Below are positions 27,458-32,490 of a stretch of 64,000 nucleotides of DNA, one piece after another. Source of the DNA: Heliopora coerulea. Its lineage: Eukaryota; Cnidaria; Anthozoa; Scleralcyonacea; Helioporidae. The position numbers were made by a program, and so were the translations under genes. Within the stretch, counting starts at the first letter, position 1; each line of letters opens with the position of its first letter. The stretch is taken from positions 62,001-126,000 of the forward strand of contig JASJOG010000145.1 in assembly GCA_030142905.1 (NCBI GenBank), in the 5' to 3' direction. The notes under the pieces were generated by a model. That model was not told the DNA's origin and made no database searches. It worked only from the letters and a program-made list of their open reading frames with translations.

Positions 27458-30199
27458 GAAACTTTATTTTGCGAAGATAACACCAAACAGTTGCAACTGA
27501 CAAACATGTGGTCCTCGGCTTATGATAAGAATTGTACATAAAATAACAAGATTAACAGTACCATCAATAATACTAGAATAAAATCATCATTTAAAGTAAT
27601 AATTACAAGAGAGGTGTTCTAACCCCGTAAGCTCTACAAGCGTAAAGAAACAAGCTCAGTTTGAGCTTAAGATTTTCAGTTTTGAAGGTCCAAGTAATTT
27701 TTTCAGTTTCGCTGGTCCAAGTCATATTTTTTAAGATTAGCCTATAGTTAATTCACTTAGATTAGTTTTTATAATTTCATGTTATTGTATCATGTAATAT
27801 TATTTCATATATTGTAACTGCTGTAAACAACCCGTTTTATCGCACATTGTAAAGCACACTCGATCATCTCGTCATGTAGAGTGTGCAATATAAATCATTA
27901 AACTATCATTATTATTATTATTATTACTATTATGACCTAAAAACTAAATGAACGTCGCTTTTTTGGTAGCCATGACATCCACAGGGTTGTCCCTAATCCC
28001 TTCAATGACATTACAAAAGACATCTTTATATTATAAAACCAGTAATTTCACTAGCACCAAAAACCGAATACTTTTTTTTTTTGATAGCTATGACATTCAT
28101 GGGGTCGTCATTAATCTCCTCAATGACGCTACATTAGACATCTTTATATTAAAAATCCGTTTACACTGTAACATTTCGGACACAGCACGGTACAGCCGCA
28201 CCAAGATCTTCATGTACAGAGGTGCTCGGCACGGTTAAAATTTCAGGCACGGGTACCAAATTTTAAGAAGTCTGCACCATTTACACTGTAAAAATCACCT
28301 TCCCAAAAATAGCGGCACCCGTGTCAAATTTTAACCGTGTCATGTTCAAAATGTTAACAGTGTAAACGGGGTTTAAGAAACAGAGATTTCACTTCTTCAG
28401 GAACTTACTCGCTTGTTGGCTTTTCAAGTCCACCAAGGTAGAAGTTTTTGTCAAGCTTCAAAAATTTGATTTTTCCAAAAATGGGATCTTTTTTAAGGCG
28501 GTTAGTGTTTATAATCATCTCGAAAGAGTAGTTAATTCTTATCAACTCAATGGCGTACCACTTGTTCATTGCCAGAGCATGTCGGCTTCTCAAATATCCC
28601 TGGCTAGAGCCAGATTGGAATCTGCAGTTTGGAATAAAGAGAATCGTACCAAAATGAACTCAATTTGAATACATGGTAATGAGGAGAAACCAATCCACCT
28701 CACGACTACGATGCATGCAACATAACAACACTCTACGTCAAACCACACAATACACTACGTTAAATCTATATATTAAAGTAAAGTAAAGTAAGGTAAAGTA
28801 AAATAAAGTAAAGTAAGGTAAAGTGAAGTGAAGTGAAGTGAAGTAAAATAAAGTAAAGTAAAGTAAAGTAACGTAAAGTAAAGTGAAGTGAAGTGAAGTA
28901 AAGTAAAGTGACGTAAAGTGAAGTAAAGTGACGTAAAGTGACGTAAAGTGAAGTAAAGTGAAGTGAAGTAAAGTGAAGTAAAGTAAAGTAAAGTAAAATA
29001 AAGTGAGATGAAGTGAAGTGAAGTACTTTTATAATGGATATCCTATCATTCACCTAAGCTGTTTTCCCAATAGTTCCATGAACTCTCTTCCGGCGAGAGC
29101 CCTCTCTTAGCTCTCATCACAGTAAAATCCTCTGGCGTCAGCTATAGTAAAATAATAGGAGTCTTATCCCGCTGGGAAAGAGTTAATTTTTGATGATTAT
29201 AATCCTTTCCTGATGGGAGCTCTCCCTTTCACGAGTAAAATCATCTGCAATCTGTCCTAAAGACCTCAGTGAGCTAATCGGATACACCAATACGACTACA
29301 AGAGGGAACAATCGAACACGATCGTCGTATCCCGCAAATGGACCTTAAAACGACGAATCTCCTGCAAAAAAAATGCTGCCTTCCAGATAAAGGCCTAAGT
29401 GGTAGAGTTATGAACTATGAAAGTAACCAATTATCAAATATTATTTTTTATAAGGGTTTACGTGCTTGTTCTTACTGGAACACGAGGTGTCCGTTGCTTA
29501 GGAAAAGTCCAAGAAAATCTCCTGCTTTTCTTTCCGCGTAAATAATGATACCTTTTCTTTGAAACGGGCGAATGGTAATCCATATGTTCGTGGTATTGGT
29601 TTGAAGCGAAGAAGGTGTTTCAAACACCATGGACGAGTAGCCGGAGAAAGAGATCCCTGTAAGGTCGACAAAACAGACCAAATCAGGACTTAGGGTCTAC
29701 ATTAAATGACAGAGATTTTTTGTGTGTCAGAATGACACATTTCAGGACCCATCCGTGGCCAGCAGCAAATATTGGAACTCTTGGGGCTTCGTTTGGGAAC
29801 CGAAGCCTCAACTCTGCAAACCTAAAGCAATTCTCTACCAATTGATGAGGTGAAATCAGTCAAAACAGACCTGAAATATTCGAAAGAATTGAAATTGAAC
29901 GTGGTCAAAAAATCTGAACATACATAATATATATATATATACATATACACATATATGCATATACATACATATACATATACATCCACATACACACACACAC
30001 ACACACTCCTTTACCCACACAAACCTCGGAGAAGCATCTGCTATGTGTGAAATCCTTGCCATCTTTCAAGCAGCCATCAACACAACAAAACCTAAACGAA
30101 TAAGTTACAAGCATTCATAGTACCTGTGTTTTCTTTTCCAAGGATTAACAGTATAGACGAGAGTAGACAAGAAGATGCTAGCACTAATCTTGCTATCAT
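4257..30199 (-). CDS. Gene A: secreted LamG/EGF/PAN multidomain protein
   Basis: Exons in transcription order are 30124-30199, 29476-29656, 28409-28621, 26094-26233, 25492-25611, 23938-24054, 22254-22434, 18538-18750, 16310-16452, 15713-15832, 15056-15172, 13045-13167, 10383-10619, 7314-7538, 6675-6797, 5291-5416 and, less surely, 4257-4267. Phases agree at every junction and the sum is 2466 nt, or 822 codons with the stop. The order is signal peptide, LamG, two EGFs, LamG, three EGFs, two PAN/apple domains and two EGFs. There is no transmembrane segment, so the protein should be secreted. EGF plus LamG proteins are known from extracellular matrix, including an EGF/laminin-G protein reported from coral skeletal matrix; a role in matrix or adhesion is inference. 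Two EGFs each lack one conserved cysteine. Exon edges are by eye and the last exon is tentative. Confidence 0.8.
4715..5150. repeat. Interspersed repeat, CTGATTGGTTCG family
   Basis: It shares long stretches with 22625-23140 and 23130-23520 (GATTGGTTCG, GATGGCGTC, GCAATAAAGTG, AAATTGTCTTAA, TCGGTGAATAGTGT). The class is unknown. It occupies the intron between EGFf and the last exon of gene A. Confidence 0.6.
5291..5416 (-). CDS. Gene A exon 16: calcium-binding EGF, type f
   Basis: 126-nt phase 1-1 exon: [18 protein letters not shown], then [18 protein letters not shown] and ICVKG. It is a textbook cbEGF with the DINEC start and the N/Y-F pattern. The acceptor is TTCTAAG and the donor is GTGAGC. 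It is the last certain exon of gene A. Confidence 0.88.
5545..6010. mobile_element. tRNA-derived SINE family 2, two opposed heads
   Basis: A minus-strand tRNA-like head at 5626-5704 and a plus-strand head at 5877-5951 (TAGCTCAATTGGTTGAGC, GAGTTCAAATTCC) face away from a shared middle. Both are flanked by the same sequence (CACTGCTAAAATC / TTTAGCAGTGTAGGTC). A further copy is at 8260-8545. Confidence 0.6.
6188..6445. repeat. Interstitial telomere-like array (CCCTAA)
   Basis: About 250 bp of CCCTAACCCTAA mixed with CCAAACCC, CCATTAACC and CCTAATCC variants. It is flanked by opposed sequences (CCGAGTGGAG at 6063 and CCCACTTCGG at 6456), so it may be the interior of an inverted-repeat element. 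Confidence 0.75.
6675..6797 (-). CDS. Gene A exon 15: EGF-like, type e
   Basis: 123-nt phase 1-1 exon: [17 protein letters not shown], then RYCECRHGF and SDCVG. Six cysteines are present. It is unusually basic (many K/R between C1 and C3). The acceptor is CTAG and the donor is GTGTGT. Confidence 0.85.
   Translation of the reverse strand, partial: LWMNVMERREDAKSMRLVRLKKDIDIVNVVMAFKDMLRIA
6948..7095. repeat. Near-perfect 148-bp palindrome
   Basis: The arms begin ACAGCAGAGCCCAGCAAAAA and end with its complement, meeting at CGTTTCGTAAACGAAACG. It lies between exons EGFe and PAN2 of gene A. A foldback/MITE origin is likely. Confidence 0.8.
7314..7538 (-). CDS. Gene A exon 14: PAN/apple-like domain 2
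   Basis: 225-nt phase 1-1 exon, acceptor CAAATTTAG, donor GTAAGC. Its six cysteines are in [34 protein letters not shown] and [13 protein letters not shown]. The copy in gene B at 37900 is nearly identical. Confidence 0.85.
7711..7912. repeat. Foldback repeat with GATTTCTAGATACC arms
   Basis: GTTCTTCCTCCGATTTCTAG at about 7811 is matched by its complement at about 7890-7910, with an AAAAAGCTCGGCTTCG loop. A single arm recurs at 7711 and another half copy at 54925-55030. Confidence 0.7.
8095..8165 (-). pseudogene. Duplicated 5' flank of PAN2 exon without the exon
   Basis: About 70 bp repeats the sequence just upstream of PAN2 (7538-7608: TCTAAATTTGAATGACA..., ...CAAGTGACCCACCA), including the acceptor. 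No PAN exon follows. Gene B lacks this piece. It may be the relic of an extra PAN2 copy. Confidence 0.5.
8260..8545 (+). mobile_element. tRNA-derived SINE family 2
   Basis: The tRNA-like head at 8431-8503 has a degenerate A box and the B box GAGTTCAAATCCC. It is flanked by GTCAACTGAAAAAGTTGAC-type arms as in 5545-6010. Confidence 0.6.
8640..9420. other. Intron, nothing recognised
   Basis: Part of the PAN1-PAN2 intron of gene A. Segments align with the gene B intron near 38.65-38.73 and 39.36-39.80 kb (for example AAATACATGAC and TTAGAACAACTTTACTGGG). No gene or element was identified. Confidence 0.4.
9424..9516. repeat. Short inverted repeat
   Basis: GAAATAACTTTAATCGTTTG at the left pairs with CAAACGATTAAAGTTATTTC at the right, and GTCGTCTACA pairs with TGTCGTAGACGAC inside. 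It is a foldback MITE-like element. Confidence 0.75.
9979..10338 (-). mobile_element. 360-bp MITE, AACTCTAAAAAGACTGGAAC family, copy 1
   Basis: The right end reads GTTCCAGTCTTTTTAGAGTT; the left end is a decayed complement. The interior matches 34285-34618 and 39004-39363 in inverse orientation. It ends 45 nt below exon PAN1. Confidence 0.75.
10383..10619 (-). CDS. Gene A exon 13: PAN/apple-like domain 1
   Basis: 237-nt phase 1-1 exon, acceptor TTTCAG, donor GTAAAA. It has eight cysteines (NLCKSASC, LKKCKSACQEMETC, SKCSLC, NKCG) around the PAN-type core LMVEYH...FNFYRKG. A MITE ends about 45 nt from its 3' splice side. Confidence 0.82.
10680..11323. mobile_element. 644-bp inverted-repeat element with TTTA target duplication
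   Basis: The ends are GCCCCTGTCAAA and TTTGACAGGGGC, with many TGTTGAGA subterminal repeats. TTTA flanks both ends (10676-10679, 11324-11327). The middle has a plus-strand open stretch beginning near AAGATGGCGGCG at 10909. It is a non-autonomous DNA transposon; the superfamily is uncertain. Confidence 0.75.
11473..11685. mobile_element. piggyBac-like MITE with TTAA duplication
   Basis: It is bounded by TTAA at 11469-11472 and 11686-11689, with opposed ends (GTTTCCATATAATTGCT / AGCGATTATATGGAAA) and an interior rich in GCGATCG palindromes. The paralogous site in gene B near 41670 lacks it, showing an empty site. Confidence 0.75.
12070..12600. repeat. Repeat cluster, CTGTGATAGAAACA / GACGTCATT family
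   Basis: Two or more partly inverted copies of a unit with CTGTGCTGTGATAGAAACA, GGAAAAATGCCTAGTG and GAAATGGCGTCATTC. Related copies lie at 41750-41900 and 45540-45840. A MITE-like family is likely. Confidence 0.6.
13045..13167 (-). CDS. Gene A exon 12: calcium-binding EGF, type c
   Basis: 123-nt phase 1-1 exon: [18 protein letters not shown], then [18 protein letters not shown] and SCQG. It has the DxNEC start and the N...YxC hydroxylation/calcium pattern of cbEGF. An AATGAT-type microsatellite starts about 60 nt upstream of its acceptor. Confidence 0.88.
13225..13430. repeat. GATAATGTTAAT microsatellite
   Basis: About 200 bp of ATGATA/ATGTTA units directly upstream of EGFc in gene A. Gene B has a similar array in the same place (42255-42562). 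Confidence 0.95.
13440..14390. other. Intron, little recognised
   Basis: It contains a short inverted pair around 13445-13510 (AAAGTTAAAAGGTTGATAAC / GTTATCGACCCTTTAAAC) and a short CCCTAAC run at about 14130. No coding or RNA gene was seen. Confidence 0.4.
14394..14770. mobile_element. MITE-like element with TTTTCTGTGRCAA repeats
   Basis: The ends are opposed (CCTAGTCTGCATGAGCAAAT / TGTGCTCTTGTGACTAGATT). TGGCAAGTTTTCTGTG-type units recur inside in both orientations. It lies in the intron upstream of EGFb. Confidence 0.6.
15056..15172 (-). CDS. Gene A exon 11: EGF-like, type b
   Basis: 117-nt phase 1-1 exon with all six cysteines (DKCGNYSCRPNEMC, GGYMCICKYGYD, RYCKG). The acceptor is TTCTAG and the donor is GTACGA. 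DPDKC replaces the usual DxDEC, so calcium binding may be weaker. Confidence 0.87.
15713..15832 (-). CDS. Gene A exon 10: EGF-like, type a, last cysteine missing
   Basis: 120-nt phase 1-1 exon. It has DVDKCPEENKCEQDETC and GGYICLCKTGYVKEE, then KRTKG where paralogues have a YSCKG or KSCKG ending. The sixth EGF cysteine, the partner of C5, is lost. The splice sites (TTTCAG and GTACGG) and frame are intact. Confidence 0.8.
16310..16452 (-). CDS. Gene A exon 9: second LamG, LG3
   Basis: 143 nt, phase 2 to 1, acceptor CTTCTAG, donor GTAAGT. It encodes [20 protein letters not shown] and the closing VSTC cysteine. It joins to LG2 through a split Asp codon (GA|T). Confidence 0.88.
16551..16935. mobile_element. 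Two tandem copies of a 190-bp MITE (GTTTACAC ends)
   Basis: Copies at about 16551-16735 and 16745-16935 share GTACGTTGYRATTGTC, CCTGGTGTATGTAATAAA and AAGATGTCAATCG. The ends are GTTTACACATGCGATTTTG and CAAAATCGCGAGTGTAAAC. Gene B has one copy at 44770-44960; a reversed fragment is at 18915-19020. Confidence 0.7.
17150..17300. repeat. Half copy of foldback family (ACTGAGATCTTGAGA)
   Basis: ATACTGACATCTTGAGAGCT and GATTTGAGTGAACAACAA match one arm of the full copies at 18085-18282 and 45215-45395. Confidence 0.55.
17330..17890. repeat. Composite repeat with nested MITE fragment
   Basis: A segment with CCGTTCAGCAACCAATCA is the reverse of 46440-46570. The part from 17510 to 17890 matches 60590-60900 (ACTGAGCC, TATTTGAAAGAAA, GATAATCACCTG). 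The 17692-17790 end of the AACTCTAAAAAGACTGGAAC MITE is inserted inside it. Confidence 0.55.
18085..18282. repeat. Foldback element, arms about 70-90 bp
   Basis: GTACTGAAATCTTGAGAACC and AGATTTGAGTGGACAACAAG on the left are mirrored by CTTGCTGTTCACTCAAG and GGTTCTCAAGATGTCAGTA on the right. The gene B counterpart is at 45215-45395. Confidence 0.7.
18538..18750 (-). CDS. Gene A exon 8: second LamG, LG2
   Basis: 213 nt, phase 2-2, acceptor CTGTAG, donor GATGA then GTAAGT. It encodes [29 protein letters not shown], then LDRKVFLGGLERPTD. It is closest to the gene B copy at 47009. Confidence 0.88.
19096..19169. repeat. Inverted repeat AACTGATCGCAAA
   Basis: AACTGATCGCAAATAATTCT pairs with AATTCTTTGCGATCAGTT across a loop with GTTTCGAGCAAAGACC. 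Confidence 0.7.
19318..19395. repeat. TA dinucleotide microsatellite
   Basis: ATAT repeats with a few GTATATATG interruptions. Confidence 0.95.
19506..19547. repeat. Perfect 18-bp stem, 6-nt loop
   Basis: TTTTGTCTAAGCTCATCC, AAACAA, then the exact complement. It could form a strong hairpin on either strand. Confidence 0.8.
19850..20990. other. Intron, little recognised
   Basis: It holds a small CGCCCCCA tandem tract at about 20304-20333, AACTTTTTCAGG-type unique sequence, and no exon-like segment matching the family. Confidence 0.4.
20990..21315. repeat. TA/CATATA microsatellites with a 47-bp palindrome
   Basis: ATATAC/TATATG tracts at 20985-21105, 21187-21228 and 21303-21326. A perfect palindrome with 20-bp arms (AGAGCGCTCTAACTAGAGAC) sits at 21108-21154. 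Confidence 0.85.
21327..21890 (+). mobile_element. Decayed Tc1/mariner-type transposon
   Basis: Terminal repeats are CAGGGTGTCCCAAAAAAATG and its complement, about 35 bp long, flanked by TA. At 564 bp it is internally deleted. Between the ends a broken reading frame keeps the DDE-transposase signatures EFYFQQDGAPPHYHRD and SPDLTPVDFF-like residues, with stops and shifts. It is non-functional. Confidence 0.85.
21960..22245 (-). mobile_element. Full-length tRNA-headed SINE next to a splice site
   Basis: The minus-strand head at 22170-22240 has A box TGGCACAATGGTAGTGCC and B box GGGTTCGATTC. The body includes CCGAGTACTCCGGTTTCCTC and the tail ends AAATAAAGGTACTTTACC plus AGTAAAG repeats. The head begins about 10 nt from the donor of exon 22254-22434. 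Confidence 0.75.
22254..22434 (-). CDS. Gene A exon 7: second LamG, LG1
   Basis: 181 nt, phase 1 to 2, acceptor TTTTAG, donor AG then GTTAGT. It encodes SFSGNSFMMFETPSSL and ENGVIFYGDRKRGDFIGLAI. A TTTNIT motif is a possible N-glycosylation site. A SINE begins only about 10 nt into the intron beyond its donor. Confidence 0.87.
22625..23530. repeat. Two tandem copies of the CTGATTGGTTCG repeat
   Basis: 22680-23140 and 23130-23520 both align to 4715-5150. They share ATAAATGCACT, GCGAGGAATATGCT and CACCTCAGTGTCGGTGAATA. They fill the EGFb-LG1 intron of gene A where gene B carries EGFc and EGFd. Confidence 0.65.
23601..23662 (+). mobile_element. tRNA-like SINE head, family 3
   Basis: TAGATCAGTTGGCAGAGCGC followed by CCTGGGTTCGCC, like a decayed tRNA A and B box. 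The 3' body was not defined. Confidence 0.5.
23938..24054 (-). CDS. Gene A exon 6: EGF-like, type b, first cysteine missing
   Basis: 117-nt phase 1-1 exon, paralogous to 15056, 42591 and 55656. It reads DVDEYKKYSCEPNEMC, where the others have DECxxxSC. The first EGF cysteine is tyrosine (TAT for TGT). The other five cysteines, both splice sites and the frame are intact, so the exon is probably used but its C1-C3 disulfide cannot form. Confidence 0.8.
24330..24665 (+). mobile_element. tRNA-derived SINE family 1, truncated plus complete copy
   Basis: A 5'-truncated copy (from GTTCAGAAGGTTGTGGGTTC) is followed by a body with CAAGCTCCCACATTTCC and a complete head at 24539-24614. The same order occurs at 40140-40405. 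Confidence 0.65.
24755..25345. repeat. Array of palindromic TTTCACATATGAAA motifs
   Basis: Dozens of TTCACATATGAAA / TTTCATATGTGAAA variants (CATATG, CACATG and CATGTG cores), irregularly spaced over nearly 600 bp, with no fixed period. A shorter relative is at 32640-32895. Confidence 0.8.
25492..25611 (-). CDS. Gene A exon 5: EGF-like domain, type a
   Basis: 120-nt phase 1-1 exon. Six cysteines are in EGF order (NKCPEKSSCGQNETC...GHICLCKTGY...SCKG). The acceptor is TTCCAG and the donor is GTACGG. The opening residues are D-ANKC, weaker than the DxDEC calcium-binding consensus. Confidence 0.87.
25855..25892. repeat. Short telomere-like tract
   Basis: CACAACCCTAATCCTAACC and CCCTAATCCTAAC units. 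It lies in the LG3-EGFa intron of gene A. Confidence 0.55.
26094..26233 (-). CDS. Gene A exon 4: LamG part 3 (LG3)
   Basis: 140 nt, phase 2 to 1. It encodes the C-terminal LamG strands ([20 protein letters not shown]) and the closing cysteine (VSTCSSYN). The acceptor is TCCTAG and the donor is GTAAG. It is one codon shorter than the 143-nt LG3 copies. The two cysteines form the usual LamG disulfide. Confidence 0.87.
26470..27395. other. Intron, nothing recognised
   Basis: Part of the LG2-LG3 intron of gene A. It includes a G-rich GGGGGCCGTGG stretch at about 26727 and CCCACCCTACCCACCC at about 27260, but no exon, tRNA or transposon feature. Confidence 0.35.
27398..27560 (-). repeat. GATA microsatellite at a LINE/SINE 3' end
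   Basis: ATAGATAGATAG repeats (27402-27454) followed by AGAAACTTTATTTTGCG. On the minus strand this is an AAATAAAG-type tail running into GATA/TATC repeats, as at 60300 and 63180. Confidence 0.65.
27700..27940 (+). mobile_element. LINE 3' UTR fragment with TTA tail
   Basis: ATTAGCCTATAGTTAATTCA, GTAAACAACCCG and GTGTGCAATATAAATCATTA lead into (ATT)n at 27907-27930. The form is that of a non-LTR retrotransposon 3' end; no coding part remains. Confidence 0.45.
27955..28150. repeat. Two-copy tandem repeat
   Basis: TTTTTTGGTAGCCATGACAT and TTTTTTTTGATAGCTATGAC begin two about 80-bp copies, both ending AGACATCTTTATATT; the second starts about 120 bp after the first. Confidence 0.7.
28157..28369. 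mobile_element. 213-bp MITE with CCGTTTACACTGTAACATTT ends
   Basis: CCGTTTACACTGTAACATTT at the left is mirrored by AAATGTTAACAGTGTAAACG at the right. Inside, ACGGTTAAAATTT and AAATTTTAACCGTG are also opposed. It ends 40 nt from exon LG2 of gene A. Confidence 0.75.
28409..28621 (-). CDS. Gene A exon 3: LamG part 2 (LG2)
   Basis: 213 nt, phase 2-2. It carries the central LamG core (HALAMNKWYAIELIRI...MIIN...[17 protein letters not shown]). The acceptor is CTGCAG and the donor GCGA then GTAAGT. It lines up with LG2 exons at 18538, 47009 and 62848. Confidence 0.87.
28770..29080 (-). mobile_element. SINE 3' end with long ACTTT tail
   Basis: (AAGTA/AAGTG)n from 28775 to 29025, followed by TTATAATGGATATCCTA and AAGCTGTTTTCCC, which match the 3' part of the SINE at 21960-22245. 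Only the tail and end remain. Confidence 0.6.
29080..29240. repeat. Repeat, CTGGCGTYAGCYA(GA)GTAAAATA family
   Basis: It contains GAGTAAAATC, TCTGGCGTCAGC, AGGAGTCTTATCCCGC and GGGAAAGAGTTAA. It begins and ends in opposed TTTCCYGGYGGGAG-type sequence. Other copies: 36425-36535, 44405-44515, reverse at 49836-49935. Confidence 0.6.
29476..29656 (-). CDS. Gene A exon 2: LamG domain part 1 (LG1)
   Basis: 181 nt, phase 1 to 2, between acceptor TTACAG and donor GTAAGA. It encodes the first strands of a laminin-G sandwich (FSGYSSMVFETPSSL...ITIRPF...GIIIYAERKAGDFLGLFL). An NTTN glycosylation-type motif is present. It is the first LamG of the protein and is more diverged than the second. Confidence 0.85.
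29925..30005. repeat. TA/CATA/CACA microsatellite
   Basis: TATATATATACATATAC grading to CACACACACAC, in intron 1 of gene A. Confidence 0.9.
30124..30199 (-). CDS. Gene A exon 1: start codon and signal peptide
   Basis: The ATG at 30199-30197 opens MIARLVLASSCLLSSILLIL followed by GKENT, a classic signal peptide. The donor is ACACAG then GTACTA, phase 1. The next usable exon, LG1 at 29656, starts in phase 1, giving KENT-G-ISFSGYSS. G at -3 before the ATG is a fair Kozak context. Any 5' UTR would lie above 30199. Confidence 0.75.
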
Positions 30200-30254
30200 C
30201 TCGTTTCTCTGCAACACGAGCTAATTTTGAACCAAAGCTGACGGCAATTAAGGT

Positions 30255-30340
30255 GTTTTGTGACGTCATCAACCCTTGCTGTCATTGGTCAGCGATCGTC
30301 GCGAATCAAGGATTTGACATTTTCTACGTCACTGCAGCCT
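30255..30340 (-). promoter_or_regulatory. Possible gene A promoter elements (CRE and CCAAT motifs)
   Basis: A perfect CRE palindrome TGACGTCA lies at 30261-30268, a CCAAT box on the gene's strand at 30284-30288, and a second CRE-like half site (TACGTCAC) at 30330-30337. They are about 60-140 bp upstream of the gene A start codon. No TATA box is seen. Short motifs occur by chance, so position is the main support. Confidence 0.3.
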
Positions 30341-30679
30341 AGTCTTCAAGCGTCAGTGACTGTCACCGATTAGGGCTGCGGTGGCGGAAACGAGATCATT
30401 AACTGAATGTTGATGAAGAACAAACACGCCTTGGTTCCTGGTTGACAAATTAATTCATAATAAACGAAAACAGAATATACGATAATCAACTCTAGAGAGA
30501 GATTGACAAGTTTCGACAATGATCTCAAAATGAACTTACGAGAAAAGAATATTAAACAAATAAGTCACTCGTGTAAAACTTGATGACTAGCTTCTTACGA
30601 AAAAGCCAGGTTATTTAAATTGCCTATAAGGTTTCCAAATGTACCGTTCTAAAATGTGTAATGATCAATGAACATAATG

Positions 30680-31400
30680 CATACAAACACAACACAAACA
30701 CAACACAAACACAACACAAAATAAAACAAAACAAAGCAAAATTAAACAAACACAACACAAGACAAGGCAAAACCAAACAATACAACATGAAAAAAGCAAT
30801 GCAAAACAAACAAAACAAAACAACACAACACAAAACAAAGCAAGACAACACAACACAAAACAAAACTAAACAAAACAACGCAAAACAAAACAAAACAAAC
30901 GAAACAAAACAACACAACAATATACAAAACAAAAGAACAAGACGCAACACAACACAAAACAAAACACCACAAAACAAAACAACACAACACAACGCAAAAC
31001 TAAACAAAACAAAACTAAACAAAACAAACTATACAAAACAACACAACAATACACAAAACAACACAACACAACACAAAAGAAAGCAATACAACACAACACA
31101 AAACGAAAAAAACCAAAACTAAACAAAACAAACTGTACAAAATAACACAACAATACACAAAACAAAACAACACAACGCAAAACAAAACAAAGCAATACAA
31201 CACAACGCAAAACAAAACAAAGCAATACAATACAACACAACACAACACAAAACAAGCAACACAACACAAAACAAGCAACACAACGCAAAACAAGCAACAC
31301 AACACAAGCAATACAACACAAAACAAAATAAAACAAAACAAAACAAAACAAAAGAGAAAAACACAACACAACACAAAAGCCAAATAAAACCAAATAGAAC
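30680..31400. repeat. ACAAA/ACACA array, about 700 bp
   Basis: AACACAAAACAAAACAAC units with almost no T or G on the plus strand. Long open frames in it are artefacts. It lies about 0.5-1.2 kb upstream of the gene A start codon. Confidence 0.95.
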
Positions 31401-31429
31401 AAAAAACAGCTTTCCATTTGTGGTTTTAA

Positions 31430-31885
31430 GCAGACAAATTACAGATATTTTTGGGGGTGTAGGAACGATTTGGGCAGGATTTTAGTGTTTTGTGACATGC
31501 AGACAGGCAACAATGAAATTTAACAAAAGAACTTTATGAACTGCTATTGTATGTAGCACAAATATAGCTGCCGTGTCTTTTCTGAATCTCAAAGAATTGG
31601 TTCCAAACCACCAATAAAAGGATTCGTTTCTTTATTCGGTTCGTTGGCGTAATAATTCAGAAGTAGATGCAGCCACACTTAAGTTGATATATGCGGAAAA
31701 TATTCCCGTTTGAAATAACTAAGAGCGCACAGCTTATCTAAGACGCTCTTTCAACCTAAAACTTCCTTCACTAGAGGCTTTTTCCCAATCCACAAATACG
31801 AACGACATCTGCACGTTTATATTTGAAGTTTGAAACAACATATTTTTAAATTATTTACGTTAACAGTGATATAGGAAGCAGGTAT
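31430..31885. other. Spacer, nothing recognised
   Basis: Between the ACAAA array and the conserved block at the end of gene B. A possible AATAAA on the minus strand near 31630 could serve gene B. Confidence 0.3.
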
Positions 31886-31889
31886 ACAG

Positions 31890-32490
31890 AGTGCATAAGG
31901 TAGAAATAGTAGCTATTGCGGTAAATCATTGTCTGGTTGCTTGATCCAAACACCGGTAATCCATACAGTAGAACCACGTAAAAGCCAGAACAAATATGAC
32001 GTGTTATAGCCAGAAATGTCAGACAACCAGAAAGCTTATTATAATCATCACATGGATCACACCACATTCCGTTTTCCAAGTTTGACTTTCTCTATAATTT
32101 CAAGAAAAAAACTATTTTGTCAACACTGGCCCAAAAACTACGATAAAAATTTCAGCTCCCAGTCACTAAAATCCATATACTTACTGGAACGATGATTCCA
32201 GTTACTAAGTTGACCCAAAAACGGAGCTGATGGCTTAGAAAGTGTATACATGCAGACTGAAAAATCCCGCTGTCAAACATTACGCACATGCGTAAGCTTT
32301 AGACTAGAAGCTGAGAAAAGTGCGGGAAACTTTGTTGTGTTTCGTTAAGGCCGGGGAAATGAACTCATGGACACATGCATTTCTTCGGAACACAAGATAA
32401 CCACAGAAGGAATAAAGTCAGTAACCCCACCATGAGTTCCTGGATAATATTCCGAACATTCAGAGTATAAACAACCTTAATTTTCACACT
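31890..32490 (-). repeat. Conserved block downstream of EGFf, gene B copy
   Basis: Counterpart of 4090-4700, about 27.8 kb away in the same orientation. Homology fades below about 31.88 kb, which sets one boundary of the duplicated unit. Confidence 0.7.
32057..32091 (-). CDS. Gene B candidate last coding exon
   Basis: An acceptor (TTTTTTTCTTGAAATTATAG) matches the one at 4268 in gene A. In phase it gives [11 protein letters not shown] and a stop. Both genes have this block at the same place after EGFf. It is tentative, and the block may be mostly 3' UTR. Confidence 0.35.

Noticed and set aside
28766..29053. 95-codon Leu/Phe/Thr-rich minus-strand frame
   Set aside because: Translation of the AAGTA/AAGTG tail of a SINE.
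29822..30114. Extra exon between signal peptide and LG1 (FCCVDGCLKDGKDF...)
   Set aside because: It has a plausible acceptor, but the phase required by exon 1 gives an immediate stop and the open frame runs into a CA microsatellite. Exon 1 joins LG1 in frame without it.
30661..31417. Long open frames on both strands (Cys/Val/Leu-rich and Asn/Lys/Thr-rich)
   Set aside because: They are translations of the ACAAA array, not genes.
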